In this document: piece by piece, positions 1 through 8,269 of the stretch
Layout: every line of letters begins with the position of its first letter
Position numbering within the stretch: position 1 is the first letter of the stretch
Source: Oscillospiraceae bacterium
Lineage (GTDB): Bacteria > Bacillota > Clostridia > Oscillospirales > Ethanoligenentaceae
Assembly: GCA_003518885.1 (NCBI GenBank)
Contig: DOXU01000040.1
Location: forward strand, 1-13,637
Length of the DNA stretch: 13,637 bases
Reading direction: 5' to 3'
The notes under the pieces: model-generated
The model's database searches: none
Told to the model about the DNA's origin: nothing
Seen by the model: the letters and a program-made list of their open reading frames with translations, nothing else
Translations under genes and position numbers: made by a program

Positions 1-156
1 GTTCTCCACGGCCTAAAAAGAGCAGAGCGGGGAACAAATGCGGTGAACAGGAAGGCTGTCCGTCAAAGCGGTGTTTTTGTCCATTCAAAAGAAAATGAGT
101 CGGGGGTCTACAGTATATTTTTGCACAAATATTATCGGGTCGATTTGAATGCGTAG
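1..156 (+). other. Open frame entering from the left edge, identity unknown
   Basis: One plus-strand frame is open from the first base to a TAG at 154-156, giving about 51 residues that end in YYRVDLNA. I do not recognise the sequence, and it has no visible start in the window. It may be the tail of a gene that begins outside, or chance. The hsdM promoter -35 element sits inside its last codons. A second frame is open to 110 and is Cys/Lys rich, also unrecognised. Nothing else gene-like is visible between 1 and 300. Confidence 0.15.
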
Positions 157-173
157 GCGTTGCCCTGTATAAT
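145..173 (+). promoter_or_regulatory. Sigma-70/sigma-A type promoter for hsdMS
   Basis: A -35 element TTGAAT (145-150) is followed after 17 bp by a perfect -10 element TATAAT (168-173). Transcription would begin near 180, leaving an untranslated leader of about 120 nt before hsdM. The perfect -10 and ideal spacing make this the best promoter on the plus strand. Its presence suggests that hsdM and hsdS are transcribed on their own and not only from an upstream hsdR. Confidence 0.7.
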
Positions 174-215
174 GGAGACCATAGAGAAAAACGTGCGTTG
201 TGCGATCACCGCATA

Positions 216-271
216 AAAAGGAGAAGAGCAGTAGGCAAAGCGAGTTTTCCTTTTAGAGTGTGCTCTACTGC
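216..271 (+). promoter_or_regulatory. Inverted repeats in the hsdM leader
   Basis: The leader contains several short complementary pairs: AAAAGGA (216-222) with TCCTTTT (248-254), AGAGCA (225-230) with TGCTCT (261-266), and GCAGTAG (228-234) with CTACTGC (265-271). The second and third pairs exclude each other and cross the first, so alternative RNA folds are possible. They lie between the promoter and the ribosome binding site (AAGGA at 286-290), where they could affect expression of the methyltransferase. The same repeats could be a DNA operator. No known riboswitch class is recognised. Confidence 0.3.
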
Positions 272-300
272 CTTGAACATCGAGTAAGGAACGGAATGAG

Positions 301-2883
301 ATGAATAAACAGCAATTAGCCAATAAAATTTGGGAATCTGCCAATAAAATGCGCTCAAAGATTGAGGCGAATGAGTATAAGGATTATATTCTCGGCTTCA
401 TTTTTTATAAGTATCTTTCGGATACGGAAGTGAAGTATCTAAAAGAGAGCGGTTATACCGATAAGGATCTGCCGACAGTTGTTGAAGAAGACACAGAAAC
501 GGTACAGTTTGTACAGCAGAATATCGGCTATTTCATTGCCTATGACAATTTGTTTTCCACTTGGGTTGCGATGGGCAAGAATTTTGATGTTTCCAATGTG
601 CGGGATGCCTTGTCCGCTTTTAGTCGGTTGATTAGTTCGACCTATAAAGAAGTGTTTGATGGGGTTTTAGATACGCTGCAAATAGGCCTTGGCAAACTTG
701 GCGACACCTCTGGCGCGCAGACCAAAGCAATCAGCGGACTGTTGCAACTGATCAAGGATATTCCGATGGACGGCAAGCAAGATTACGATGTGCTGGGCTT
801 TATCTATGAATACCTCATTAGTAATTTTGCCGCCAATGCGGGAAAGAAAGCAGGAGAATTCTATACCCCGCATGAGGTATCCCTTGTGATGTCCGAAATT
901 GTTGCCCATCATCTGCAAGGTAGGTCGGAAGTTGAAATCTACGACCCCACCAGCGGGTCGGGTTCTTTGCTTATTAATATCGGGCGCAGTGTGTCAAAGT
1001 TCATTGGTGATCCCAATAAAATTAAATATTATGCGCAGGAACTGAAAGAAAACACCTACAACTTGACCCGGATGAATTTGATCATGCAGGGGATCAAACC
1101 GGCCAATATTAAAACAAGAAATGCCGATACGCTTGAGGATGACTGGCCATATTTCGATGAAAACGATCCGGTCAATACCTATAATCCTTTGTATGTGGAT
1201 GCGGTGGTTTCCAATCCACCCTATTCGCAGATTTGGGACCCAACCAATAAAGAAACAGATCCACGGTATGCTCGCTTTGGACTGGCCCCAAAAGGAAAAG
1301 CCGATTACGCTTTTTTACTGCATGACCTATTCCATCTCAAACCGAAGGGCATTATGACCATTGTTCTGCCCCACGGTGTTTTGTTCCGTGGAGGAGAAGA
1401 AGGGGAAATCCGGAAGCACCTGATTGAAGATAACCATATTGATGCCATTATCGGCCTGCCAGCGAATATCTTTTTTGGAACCGGTATTCCGACCATCATC
1501 ATGGTTCTGAAGCAAAAGAAAGAAAATTCCGATGTCTTGATCGTGGATGCTTCCAAAGGCTTTGTTAAAGAGGGAAAAAACAATAAACTCCGCGCTTCCG
1601 ATATTAAAAGAATCGTTGACACCGTTGTAAAACGTGCCAGTGTGTCCAAATATGCAAAGCTTGTCAGCAGAGAGGAAATCCAGAAAAATGAATATAATCT
1701 GAACATCCCTCGCTATGTCGATTCCTCCGAAAGCGCGGAAAGCTGGGATCTCTATGCCTCGATGTTCGGCGGGGTGCCCAAAGCGGAGTTAGACGAACTT
1801 GGTGCGTATTGGACTGCGTTCCCAGGCTTGAAAAAACGGCTTTTTACCGATAACGGGACCCCCTATGTGAACATTGCCGTTGATGACATCAAAAAAGCCA
1901 TCAAAGAAAATGGCGATGTGGTGAATTTTGAATCTGCCTATCAGGACACGTTGTCTTCTCTTCCAGCTTATTTGAAGCAAACGCTACTTAATGGTATGGC
2001 AACTGTTGCGATCAATACGGAAGAAGAAAAGATCAGTGATGATCTTTTTAGCAGGCTTGCTTCTGTCCCGCTGATTGATCCCTATGAAGCCTACCAAATT
2101 CTTGACGATCATTGGACCCCAATAGCCAATGATTTGGAAATTTTGCAGACAGAAGGGCTGGATGCTGCGAAAAAAGTGGATCCACATCTTGTCCTAAAGA
2201 AGAAAGGCGGAAAGGAGCAGGAGGTTCAAGAAGGCTGGGTTGGCCATCTCATTCCTTTTGAATTGGTCCAGACCACGTTGCTTTCTGCTGACGACGCTGA
2301 TTTGAAGGCAAAAGAAAGGGAGCTTAGTGCCATCCCCGCCGAACTGGAGGAGATCATCGACGCCATGACGGAGGAGGAAAAAGATACCGCGGTACTAAAC
2401 GATGCCAATGATGCCTTTGTCTTCAAAGAAGTCACAAAGCAGCTGAAAGAGCTGCGCAAAGAGGACAAAACCGAGGAAACCCTTTCGTTTATGGAAAAGC
2501 TGGAGAAGGCCGAAAAGCTGAACAAAGACGAAAAGGCATTGAAAGCACAGATCAAAAAAGATACTGCAGACTTACAGGCCAAAACCAAAGAGACGATTGA
2601 AGCGCTCTCGGAGGAGCAAGTGAGAACCCTCCTGGAATTGAAGTGGATTGGGCCTCTACTTTCTGGCCTTGAAAGTTTGCCGGACTCGATCGTAAACACC
2701 TTGGTGAAAAAACTGCAGGCCCTTAGCAAAAAATACGAAACCACCTATGCGGAGATTGAAACGCAAATCAAGGAAACGGAAGCACAGCTTGCCTCCATGA
2801 TTGATGATCTGGATGGCAGTGAGTTCGATTTGAAAGGACTTCATGCGTTCAAATCACTGTTAACGGGAAAAGATGATGGGTAA
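301..2883 (+). CDS. hsdM: Type I restriction-modification system DNA methyltransferase subunit M
   Basis: This subunit transfers a methyl group from S-adenosylmethionine to adenine N6 in the target set by HsdS, protecting host DNA and forming the core of the type I enzyme. The N-terminal helical HsdM domain spans about residues 1-150 and the N6-adenine methyltransferase domain about 165-470. Visible motifs are GEFYTP (185-190), the SAM-binding motif I DPTSGSGS (215-222) and the catalytic motif IV NPPY (305-308). At 860 residues it is much longer than the roughly 500-540 of classical HsdM. The extra part (about 470-860) ends in a charged, coiled-coil-rich stretch from about 665 onward. Long HsdM forms are known in Firmicutes. 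The ATG at 301 fits the family start, with AAGGA 10 nt upstream. The 3' end overlaps hsdS by 11 bp, indicating translational coupling. Confidence 0.96.
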   Translation: MNKQQLANKIWESANKMRSKIEANEYKDYILGFIFYKYLSDTEVKYLKESGYTDKDLPTVVEEDTETVQFVQQNIGYFIAYDNLFSTWVAMGKNFDVSNVRDALSAFSRLISSTYKEVFDGVLDTLQIGLGKLGDTSGAQTKAISGLLQLIKDIPMDGKQDYDVLGFIYEYLISNFAANAGKKAGEFYTPHEVSLVMSEIVAHHLQGRSEVEIYDPTSGSGSLLINIGRSVSKFIGDPNKIKYYAQELKENTYNLTRMNLIMQGIKPANIKTRNADTLEDDWPYFDENDPVNTYNPLYVDAVVSNPPYSQIWDPTNKETDPRYARFGLAPKGKADYAFLLHDLFHLKPKGIMTIVLPHGVLFRGGEEGEIRKHLIEDNHIDAIIGLPANIFFGTGIPTIIMVLKQKKENSDVLIVDASKGFVKEGKNNKLRASDIKRIVDTVVKRASVSKYAKLVSREEIQKNEYNLNIPRYVDSSESAESWDLYASMFGGVPKAELDELGAYWTAFPGLKKRLFTDNGTPYVNIAVDDIKKAIKENGDVVNFESAYQDTLSSLPAYLKQTLLNGMATVAINTEEEKISDDLFSRLASVPLIDPYEAYQILDDHWTPIANDLEILQTEGLDAAKKVDPHLVLKKKGGKEQEVQEGWVGHLIPFELVQTTLLSADDADLKAKERELSAIPAELEEIIDAMTEEEKDTAVLNDANDAFVFKEVTKQLKELRKEDKTEETLSFMEKLEKAEKLNKDEKALKAQIKKDTADLQAKTKETIEALSEEQVRTLLELKWIGPLLSGLESLPDSIVNTLVKKLQALSKKYETTYAEIETQIKETEAQLASMIDDLDGSEFDLKGLHAFKSLLTGKDDG

Positions 2884-3487
2884 TACAAAGAAGCCCGCTA
2901 TTCGCTTTAAAGGCTTTACGGGGGATTGGGAAGAGCGGGAGCTATCCTCCGTTTTCTGCAGAATTGGGGATGGCCTTCATGGAACGCCGAAATGTTCTGA
3001 TTCCGGTGACGCATATTTCATCAATGGAAACAATCTTCGAGATGGTCATATTGTGATTACTGATGACACGAAACGTGTTGACTCAGTCGATTTATCGGAT
3101 GATGATCGCGGTTTGGACACGAATACATTTTTATATTCAATAAACGGCACTATTGGAAACATGGCCTGGTATACTGGTGAAAAGATTATGCTTGGAAAGA
3201 GCGCTGCATATCTTACGCCAAAGAATTTTCATCGTCTATTCTCATACTATCTTATTCAGAGCGAATCTGTATTCAATCATTTTCTGAATAATTTAACAGG
3301 AACCACCATTAGGAATCTTGGGTTGAAGACCATACGTGATACACCCGTCGTAGTTCCTGGTGCATCCGAACAAGAAGGTATCGGTCACTTTTTCAAACTA
3401 TTAGACGATACTATCACTCTGCAACAGCAAAAACTAAAAAAGTTGCAAAACGTCAAAAAATCCATGCTGGAAAAGATGTTTATCTAA
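2873..3487 (+). CDS. hsdS: Type I restriction-modification specificity subunit S, half-length (single TRD)
   Basis: HsdS reads the DNA target and docks HsdM. Ordinary HsdS proteins are about 380-450 residues with two target recognition domains (TRDs), each followed by a conserved helix. This one has 204 residues and a single unit: the conserved lead-in IRFKGFTGDWEERELS (10-25), one TRD (about 26-160, with GTPKCSDSGDAYFINGNNL), and a conserved helix with the EKMF end. It stops exactly where a full protein would enter its second repeat. Known half-size S subunits work as dimers that recognise symmetric bipartite sites, and I infer the same here. The start could be ATG 2873 or ATG 2876; the upstream GGGA is 7 nt from the second. 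It overlaps hsdM. A natural half-S, a truncation, or one allele of an invertible locus are all possible. Confidence 0.9.
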   Translation: MMGNTKKPAIRFKGFTGDWEERELSSVFCRIGDGLHGTPKCSDSGDAYFINGNNLRDGHIVITDDTKRVDSVDLSDDDRGLDTNTFLYSINGTIGNMAWYTGEKIMLGKSAAYLTPKNFHRLFSYYLIQSESVFNHFLNNLTGTTIRNLGLKTIRDTPVVVPGASEQEGIGHFFKLLDDTITLQQQKLKKLQNVKKSMLEKMFI

Positions 3488-3517
3488 GCGGGGTATTTGT
3501 TGCGTATTTTTCCAGCA
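3465..3517. repeat. 10-bp inverted repeat across the hsdS 3' end
   Basis: TGCTGGAAAA (3465-3474), inside the codons for the conserved MLEKMF end of HsdS, has a perfect inverted copy TTTTCCAGCA at 3508-3517, 33 nt downstream. In phase-variable hsdS loci, inverted repeats within conserved hsdS segments are used for recombination. Here the repeat is short and no second hsdS copy or recombinase is in the window, so it may be chance or an RNA hairpin. Confidence 0.3.
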
Positions 3518-3588
3518 GAGTGATTTCCCGATTCACCTTGCTGCCTTGGATGTGCCTGCCAGGTTGGATCCTGGACGCTGTCGCAGGA

Positions 3589-3619
3589 AAGCCCCCGTAG
3601 GCAGAGTGCCGGAGGGCTT
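3589..3619. repeat. GC-rich imperfect hairpin in convergent intergenic region
   Basis: AAGCCCCCG (3589-3597) pairs with CGGAGGGCTT (3610-3619) through one bulged base. An inner GGCA/TGCC pair is an alternative. On the minus strand it is followed by TTTCC, only a weak U-tract. It could be a back-up terminator or a dispersed palindromic element; a genome-wide copy count would decide. Confidence 0.35.
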
Positions 3620-3623
3620 AAAA

Positions 3624-3638
3624 TCGCACGATGTGCGA
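3624..3638. terminator. Secondary hairpin, possible back-up terminator
   Basis: TCGCAC (3624-3629) pairs perfectly with GTGCGA (3633-3638) around a 3-nt loop. On the minus strand it lies just beyond the main ATPase terminator and is followed by TTTTA. It resembles a second, weaker terminator in tandem. On the plus strand it is followed by a run of A, so it would not end hsdMS transcription. Confidence 0.4.
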
Positions 3639-3671
3639 AAAAAAGAGACGTCGTAATGAAACGACGTCTCT
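3638..3671 (-). terminator. Strong intrinsic terminator of the ATPase operon
   Basis: An 11-bp perfect stem, AGAGACGTCGT (3644-3654) and ACGACGTCTCT (3661-3671) with a 6-nt loop, is followed on the minus strand by an uninterrupted U-tract (complement of 3638-3644). It begins 17 nt after the stop codon of subunit D. On the plus strand the stem is followed by TTCTC, so it may also partly terminate the convergent hsdMS transcript. Confidence 0.9.
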
Positions 3672-3688
3672 TCTCAGTAGCTTTCATA

Positions 3689-4348
3689 TTAGGAAGCGTG
3701 TGATCGTCTAGAATCACGCGCAGTCTCTTCCAACTTTTTTCTTTCCTTGGTTTTCCCAATCATCTTCTGACGGGAGAACTCTTCACGTTCTTTTTCTTCC
3801 AAGGCTTCCGAGATGAATTTCACAGTACTTTCAAACCGTGGAATAATAATGTTGCGAAGGGCGTTTGCTCTGCGTTGTGTTTTGCGTACAGAAGTTGCCA
3901 AACGGTAAACACTATTTTCAATTTCTGCTAATGCAGCAGTCAGTTCCTTCACACGGTGAAAAGAAATATACGCATCATCCAAAAGGGAGTTGGAACCAGA
4001 AAGACTGTAATAAGGTTTAGCTGGGTGTTTCTCCAGTGTTACGACGGGAATTTCCACGCCCATAACACTGCGGGAAGAAATGTGTACACCATTTTCTAAC
4101 GGCTGTTCACTTGCAATTTCGTTAATCACGCCCATGGTGATGTTTGCTTTTTGCAAAGCGATATAAGCACGGTTATAGGTGTCATTGATTTCTCCTTGGA
4201 CCTTGCTAGCGGTGTCAATCAAGCCCATCATTTCTCGAATAAGAATGTTGCGCTTTCTGTCCATCAGGTCATAGCCAAGTTTAGCAAGATCAAGGGAACG
4301 CTTCACGGCAATCAGATTTCCTTTAGTAGGAAAAACATTTTCTGCCAT
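3689..4348 (-). CDS. atpD: V/A-type ATP synthase subunit D (central rotor shaft)
   Basis: Subunit D is the long coiled-coil axle that turns inside the A3B3 head and links it to the membrane rotor through F and C, like F-type gamma. The 219-residue length is normal. The N-terminus (PTKGNLIAVKRSLDLAKLGYDL at about residues 7-28) matches the family, and the C-terminal half contains the second rotor helix with ALRNIIIPRF followed by a charged tail. It is the last gene of the operon. AAGGGGG, 8 nt upstream of the ATG, lies inside the final codons of subunit B, so the two genes are translationally coupled, with only 3 nt between them. The gene symbol follows V-type usage (ntpD is equivalent). Confidence 0.96.
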   Translation of the reverse strand: MAENVFPTKGNLIAVKRSLDLAKLGYDLMDRKRNILIREMMGLIDTASKVQGEINDTYNRAYIALQKANITMGVINEIASEQPLENGVHISSRSVMGVEIPVVTLEKHPAKPYYSLSGSNSLLDDAYISFHRVKELTAALAEIENSVYRLATSVRKTQRRANALRNIIIPRFESTVKFISEALEEKEREEFSRQKMIGKTKERKKLEETARDSRRSHAS

Positions 4349-4351
4349 TCG

Positions 4352-5758
4352 TTATTCCCCCTTCTTCAGAAGATCCTCAGCAGCGCCAGCTTTATAATAC
4401 TGGTCAAGAATAGCCGTATCTACACGGTCCAGTTCACTCTTGGGCAACAGGGAAAGAAGTTTCCAACCCAGGTCCAAAGTAAACTCCATCGAACGGTTTT
4501 CGTTTTCGCCTTGACCGATAAAGTGCTTTTCAAATTGCCGACCAAATTCCAAATATTTTTTATCAATATCGGAAAGTTCTTCTTCACCAATAACAGATGC
4601 CAATGAACGGGCGTCTTGCACCTTGGCGTAAGAAGCAAAGAGCTGATTTTCCACGTCGGAATGGTCAGCGCGGGTATAGCCTTCGCCAATCCCATCCTTC
4701 ATCAAACGTGACAACGACGGCAACACACCAATAGGAGGATAAATTCCCGTTTGATCAAGGTTGCGGTCAAGCACGATCTGGCCCTCGGTAATATAACCGG
4801 TAAGGTCAGGAATCGGGTGTGTGATATCATCATTCGGCATTGTCAAAATCGGGATCTGGGTAACTGAACCTTTTTTCCCGTTAATCATGCCAGCTCTTTC
4901 GTACAAAGAAGCCAAATCAGAGTACAAGTAGCCAGGGTATCCTTTACGACCAGGGATTTCTCCCTTGGAGGAGGAAAACTCACGCAAAGCCTCTGCATAA
5001 GAGGTCATATCGGTCATCACGACCAGAATATGCATATCTTTTTCAAAGGCCAAATATTCAGCAGCAGTCAAAGCACAGCGAGGGGTCAAAATACGCTCAA
5101 CAATTGGATCATTGGAGAGGTTAAGAAACATCACCACGCGCTGCAGTACGCCAGACTCTTCAAATGACCGACGGAAGTAATCCGCCACGTCATTTTTAAC
5201 GCCCATTGCGGCGAACACAATGGCGAACTCCTGTCCTGCATCGGCTGCAATCTGCGCTTGCCGTACAATTTGAACGGCAAGTTCGTTGTGGGGCAGACCA
5301 GAGCCGGAGAAAATCGGCAATTTCTGTCCACGAATCAGGGTCATCAAGGCATCAATCGAGGAGATGCCCGTACGAATATAGTTTCGAGGATACACACGGG
5401 AAACGGGGTTGATTGGGTTCCCATTAATGTCGCGCCGCTGTTCAGGGAAAATGGCGCCTAATCCATCAATTGGTCGTCCAACACCGTCAAAGATCCGGCC
5501 TAACACTTCTTTAGAAAGAGCTAGCTCCATAGGATGCCCTTCAAAACGGGTGTGCGTATTGGTAAGGGAAATGCCCGATGTACCTTCAAAAACCTGAACG
5601 ATTGCTTTTTCGCCTTCAATTTGAATCACACGGCCAGTTCTGTGCGTACCATCGTCAAGGGCAATATCCACCATTTCTTCAAAAGAAGTGTCCTTAACGC
5701 CATCGAGCGCAATCAGCGGACCATTGATCTCCTTGAGGCCAATATATTCAAGACTCAT
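4352..5758 (-). CDS. atpB: V/A-type ATP synthase subunit B (non-catalytic head subunit)
   Basis: Subunit B alternates with catalytic A in the hexameric head and holds the regulatory, non-hydrolysing nucleotide interface. It is 468 residues from the chosen start, normal for the family. The degenerate P-loop SGSGLPHNE (151-159) lacks the GKT triad, as expected of B. Other marks are [13 protein letters not shown] (248-260), [13 protein letters not shown] (270-282) and [13 protein letters not shown] (341-353). The start was set at ATG 5758 ([10 protein letters not shown]) because GGAGG (5764-5768) lies 5 nt upstream. A TTG four codons earlier overlaps that site and is unlikely to be used. About 90 nt separate it from A, the largest gap between the head genes. 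Confidence 0.97.
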   Translation of the reverse strand: MSLEYIGLKEINGPLIALDGVKDTSFEEMVDIALDDGTHRTGRVIQIEGEKAIVQVFEGTSGISLTNTHTRFEGHPMELALSKEVLGRIFDGVGRPIDGLGAIFPEQRRDINGNPINPVSRVYPRNYIRTGISSIDALMTLIRGQKLPIFSGSGLPHNELAVQIVRQAQIAADAGQEFAIVFAAMGVKNDVADYFRRSFEESGVLQRVVMFLNLSNDPIVERILTPRCALTAAEYLAFEKDMHILVVMTDMTSYAEALREFSSSKGEIPGRKGYPGYLYSDLASLYERAGMINGKKGSVTQIPILTMPNDDITHPIPDLTGYITEGQIVLDRNLDQTGIYPPIGVLPSLSRLMKDGIGEGYTRADHSDVENQLFASYAKVQDARSLASVIGEEELSDIDKKYLEFGRQFEKHFIGQGENENRSMEFTLDLGWKLLSLLPKSELDRVDTAILDQYYKAGAAEDLLKKGE

Positions 5759-5763
5759 ATGAA

Positions 5764-5768
5764 CCTCC
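5764..5768 (-). promoter_or_regulatory. Ribosome binding site fixing the subunit B start
   Basis: GGAGG on the minus strand lies 5 nt before ATG 5758. The alternative TTG at 5770 overlaps this element, so the ATG is the start. Confidence 0.8.
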
Positions 5769-5803
5769 AAACGTCAAACGCAAGTGTAAGGGTAAATAGC
5801 CAA

Positions 5804-5817
5804 GCCTTACAAAAGGC
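5804..5817. other. Small hairpin between subunit A and B genes
   Basis: GCCTT (5804-5808) pairs with AAGGC (5813-5817) around a 4-nt loop in the A-B gap. It has no U-tract on the minus strand, so it is not a terminator. It might mark a processing or stability element, or mean nothing. Confidence 0.2.
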
Positions 5818-5848
5818 CAAACCATCAACCGGTTCAACAACAAGGCGC

Positions 5849-7624
5849 TCAGCTTGCTGTTTTTGCGTTGGCGAGAATTTTGTCGAACGCATTGTCAATT
5901 TCTTTGTTGTAATCATCAAACATTCCAAGTTTGCTGTTTGGAATATCATATTTCATTTTAACAATTTTGTCAAAAAGGCCGGTTTCAAGAGCGCGACTGA
6001 TTGGAATGGATGCGGTTACCAGCTCTTTTGCACGATGATAAAGATGCAAAATAATCTCCATCATTTTCAGCTGTTTTTCAATCGGCACAAAGGTATCATC
6101 AGCGTGGAAGGCGTTCTGCTGTAAGAATCCAACGCGAATCAACTTGGCAACTTCAATAACCAGCTTTTGGTCATCTGGCAATACGTCGGCGCCAATGAGC
6201 TTTACAATTTCCATGAGTTTACTTTCTTCATGAAGAAGAGCGTTCATCTCATTACGATCGCGGATGAAATCAGGGCTGACATTTTTATCAAACCAATCTT
6301 TCAAATCCGGGATATATTCGCTATAGCTGGTAATCCAGTTGATAGCGGGATAATGCCTTGCATAAGCCAAGTTTTTATCCAATGCCCAGAAGCAGCGGAT
6401 AAAGCGCTTGGTGTTCTGGGTAACGGGTTCAGAAAGATCGCCGCCCTGTGGGGAAACAGCGCCAATAATAGAAACCGAACCTTCTGTGCCATTGAAGTTG
6501 TTCATATAACCAGCACGTTCATAGAAAGCCGAGAGGCGGGATGGCAAATAAGCCGGGTATCCTTCTTCAGCGGGCATTTCTTCCAAACGACCGGAAATTT
6601 CACGTAAAGCCTCAGCCCAACGGGAGGTAGAGTCTGCCATAATGGCCACATCATATCCCATATCCCGATAATATTCTGCTAAGGTAATGCCGGTGTAAAT
6701 AGAAGCCTCACGGGCGGCCACTGGCATGTTGGACGTATTGGCAATCAACACGGTACGGTCGGTCAAAGGCTTATTGGATTTCGGGTCAATCAGTTTTGCA
6801 AATTCCTGCAAAACGTCGGTCATTTCGTTCCCACGTTCACCACAACCGATGTAAATAATAATATCGGCATCGCACCATTTTGCGATCTGATGCTGTGTCA
6901 TGGTTTTGCCGGTACCAAATCCACCAGGAATTGCGGCGGTGCCACCTTTGGCGATGGGGAAGAGCGAATCAATAACCCGCTGGCCGGTAATTAATGGCCG
7001 GTCAATTGGAATCCGCTTTTCAAACGGGCGTGGCGTACGAATTGGCCATTTCTGACAAAGGGTAAGCTTGTGTTTTTCGCCTTTGTCATCTTGCAAGGTG
7101 ACCACCGTGTCATTTACTTTATATTTACCGTTCTCGACTACCGAGATGACTTTACCGGAAATATTGGGGGGAACCATACATTTGTGTGTAATCAAAGATG
7201 TCTCAGGTAACGTGGCATAGATCGAGCCGCCCGTTAACGCATCACCGACCTTAACGGTCAAGGTAACATCCCAATTTTTGTCGACATCAATTGGAGAGAT
7301 ATCCAGCCCTTTTTCAATAAATGGGCCGCATTCCTCCTGAATTTTCTGCAGGGGTCGCTGGATGCCGTCATAAATGTTGGTCATAATGCCGGGGCCTAAG
7401 GTTACCGACATGGGTGCACCAGTTGAAAACACTGGTTCGCCAGGTTTCAAGCCGGTTGTCTGCTCATAAACCTGAATGGTCGTAAATTGGTCGTTAATCC
7501 CAATGATTTCGCCGACCAGTCTGGCGTTGCCAACATAGACCATCTCTTGCATAGAGAAATCTTTTGTTTTTCTCACGGTGACAACTGGACCGTTGATACC
7601 ATAGATTACGTTTTTGGAACCCAT
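5849..7624 (-). CDS. atpA: V/A-type ATP synthase subunit A (catalytic subunit)
   Basis: This is the catalytic ATP-hydrolysing or ATP-synthesising subunit of the head. It has 591 residues, normal for the family and longer than F-type beta because of the V/A-specific insertion at about residues 110-190. The P-loop is GGFGTGKT (234-241), with Lys240 and Thr241. GERGNE (262-267) holds the catalytic glutamate, and [12 protein letters not shown] (331-342) and the following [12 protein letters not shown] complete the nucleotide site. The P-loop has Thr where many eukaryotic and archaeal A subunits have Cys (GCGKT), so the cysteine behind classical redox and NEM sensitivity is absent. The ATG at 7624 is preceded by AGGTGAG. 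It follows E by 27 nt. Confidence 0.98.
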   Translation of the reverse strand: MGSKNVIYGINGPVVTVRKTKDFSMQEMVYVGNARLVGEIIGINDQFTTIQVYEQTTGLKPGEPVFSTGAPMSVTLGPGIMTNIYDGIQRPLQKIQEECGPFIEKGLDISPIDVDKNWDVTLTVKVGDALTGGSIYATLPETSLITHKCMVPPNISGKVISVVENGKYKVNDTVVTLQDDKGEKHKLTLCQKWPIRTPRPFEKRIPIDRPLITGQRVIDSLFPIAKGGTAAIPGGFGTGKTMTQHQIAKWCDADIIIYIGCGERGNEMTDVLQEFAKLIDPKSNKPLTDRTVLIANTSNMPVAAREASIYTGITLAEYYRDMGYDVAIMADSTSRWAEALREISGRLEEMPAEEGYPAYLPSRLSAFYERAGYMNNFNGTEGSVSIIGAVSPQGGDLSEPVTQNTKRFIRCFWALDKNLAYARHYPAINWITSYSEYIPDLKDWFDKNVSPDFIRDRNEMNALLHEESKLMEIVKLIGADVLPDDQKLVIEVAKLIRVGFLQQNAFHADDTFVPIEKQLKMMEIILHLYHRAKELVTASIPISRALETGLFDKIVKMKYDIPNSKLGMFDDYNKEIDNAFDKILANAKTAS

Positions 7625-7651
7625 TTTCTCACCTACTTTAATCGCTTTTGG

Positions 7652-8257
7652 TTAGATTCCGATGGACAAGCCGGAAGAGGCTGCAAACCAGTCTTCCTCG
7701 TTGTGTAATTTTTGATCCAATGTTTCGTCCACAACAATACCTTTTGTTTTATTCACTAAGATAAACCCGCCCAAGGTAACTTTAGAAGATTCTTCAATAG
7801 CTACGGAATCTCTGCCAGCGGCCGCGGTCATTTGATCGTTTGGCGTAATTTCGCCAGATTTTACTTGGACAATCAAGGAGCCAGCTGGCATGCTTTTGCA
7901 GCTTTTCTGCAAGGTATCACAAAGCCACTTAGAATACTCGGCTGTTTGTGTATACGCTTTAATTTTTTCCGCTACTTCATCAAATGTTTTTTGCATCATT
8001 TGATCACGCAGTAACAAAAGTTTACGACGGCCTTCCAGCTCTGCAAGAGAGACTTGGCGGCTTTGTTTTGTATGAATATCTGCGATTTTGGCTTGAATTA
8101 AATCATAAGCCTCATGCAAAACTTTTTCTTCCGTGCCCTGCATTTCCTTTTTGCGGAAATCTTCCACATCGGCTGTAGCCTTCGTCAGCTCTTCCTTTGC
8201 ATCATTCAATACGCCAGAAGAGAATTTTTCCAGCTTAATATCATCAGCTTGGGACAT
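7652..8257 (-). CDS. atpE: V/A-type ATP synthase subunit E (peripheral stalk)
   Basis: Subunit E pairs with the small G/H coiled-coil protein to form the peripheral stalks that hold the head against subunit I. At 201 residues it has the expected length. The first half is a long charged helix rich in Lys, Glu and Gln. The C-terminal globular part contains GGFILVNKTKGIVVDETLD (about 163-181), the family hallmark where it contacts the head. The start was set at ATG 8257 because GAGGTG (8264-8269) lies 6 nt upstream. An in-frame GTG three codons earlier lies within that site. The site also overlaps the stop codon of F, implying coupled translation. Confidence 0.93.
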   Translation of the reverse strand: MSQADDIKLEKFSSGVLNDAKEELTKATADVEDFRKKEMQGTEEKVLHEAYDLIQAKIADIHTKQSRQVSLAELEGRRKLLLLRDQMMQKTFDEVAEKIKAYTQTAEYSKWLCDTLQKSCKSMPAGSLIVQVKSGEITPNDQMTAAAGRDSVAIEESSKVTLGGFILVNKTKGIVVDETLDQKLHNEEDWFAASSGLSIGI

Positions 8258-8263
8258 AGAACA

Positions 8264-8269
8264 CACCTC
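8264..8269 (-). promoter_or_regulatory. Ribosome binding site fixing the subunit E start
   Basis: GAGGTG on the minus strand lies 6 nt before ATG 8257 and overlaps the TGA of subunit F (8268-8270). This rules out the upstream GTG and indicates coupled translation of F and E. Confidence 0.75.

Noticed and set aside
2226..2744. 172-residue minus-strand open frame inside hsdM
   Set aside because: It is antisense to the coiled-coil-coding part of hsdM, and its Ser/Phe-rich, low-complexity product is the usual shadow of Lys/Glu-rich codons.
3488..3580. Minus-strand peptide with VNREITLLEKYA as a remnant of a second hsdS or hsdR
   Set aside because: The stretch is short, has no start or conserved TRD, and the resemblance to an Hsd helix is too slight to support.
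3484..3759. 91-residue minus-strand frame running from inside atpD across the terminators
   Set aside because: It is out of frame with subunit D, spans the strong terminator hairpin and encodes nothing recognisable.
5534..6124. 196-residue plus-strand frame across the A-B junction
   Set aside because: It overlaps two certain genes on the other strand and has no family features.
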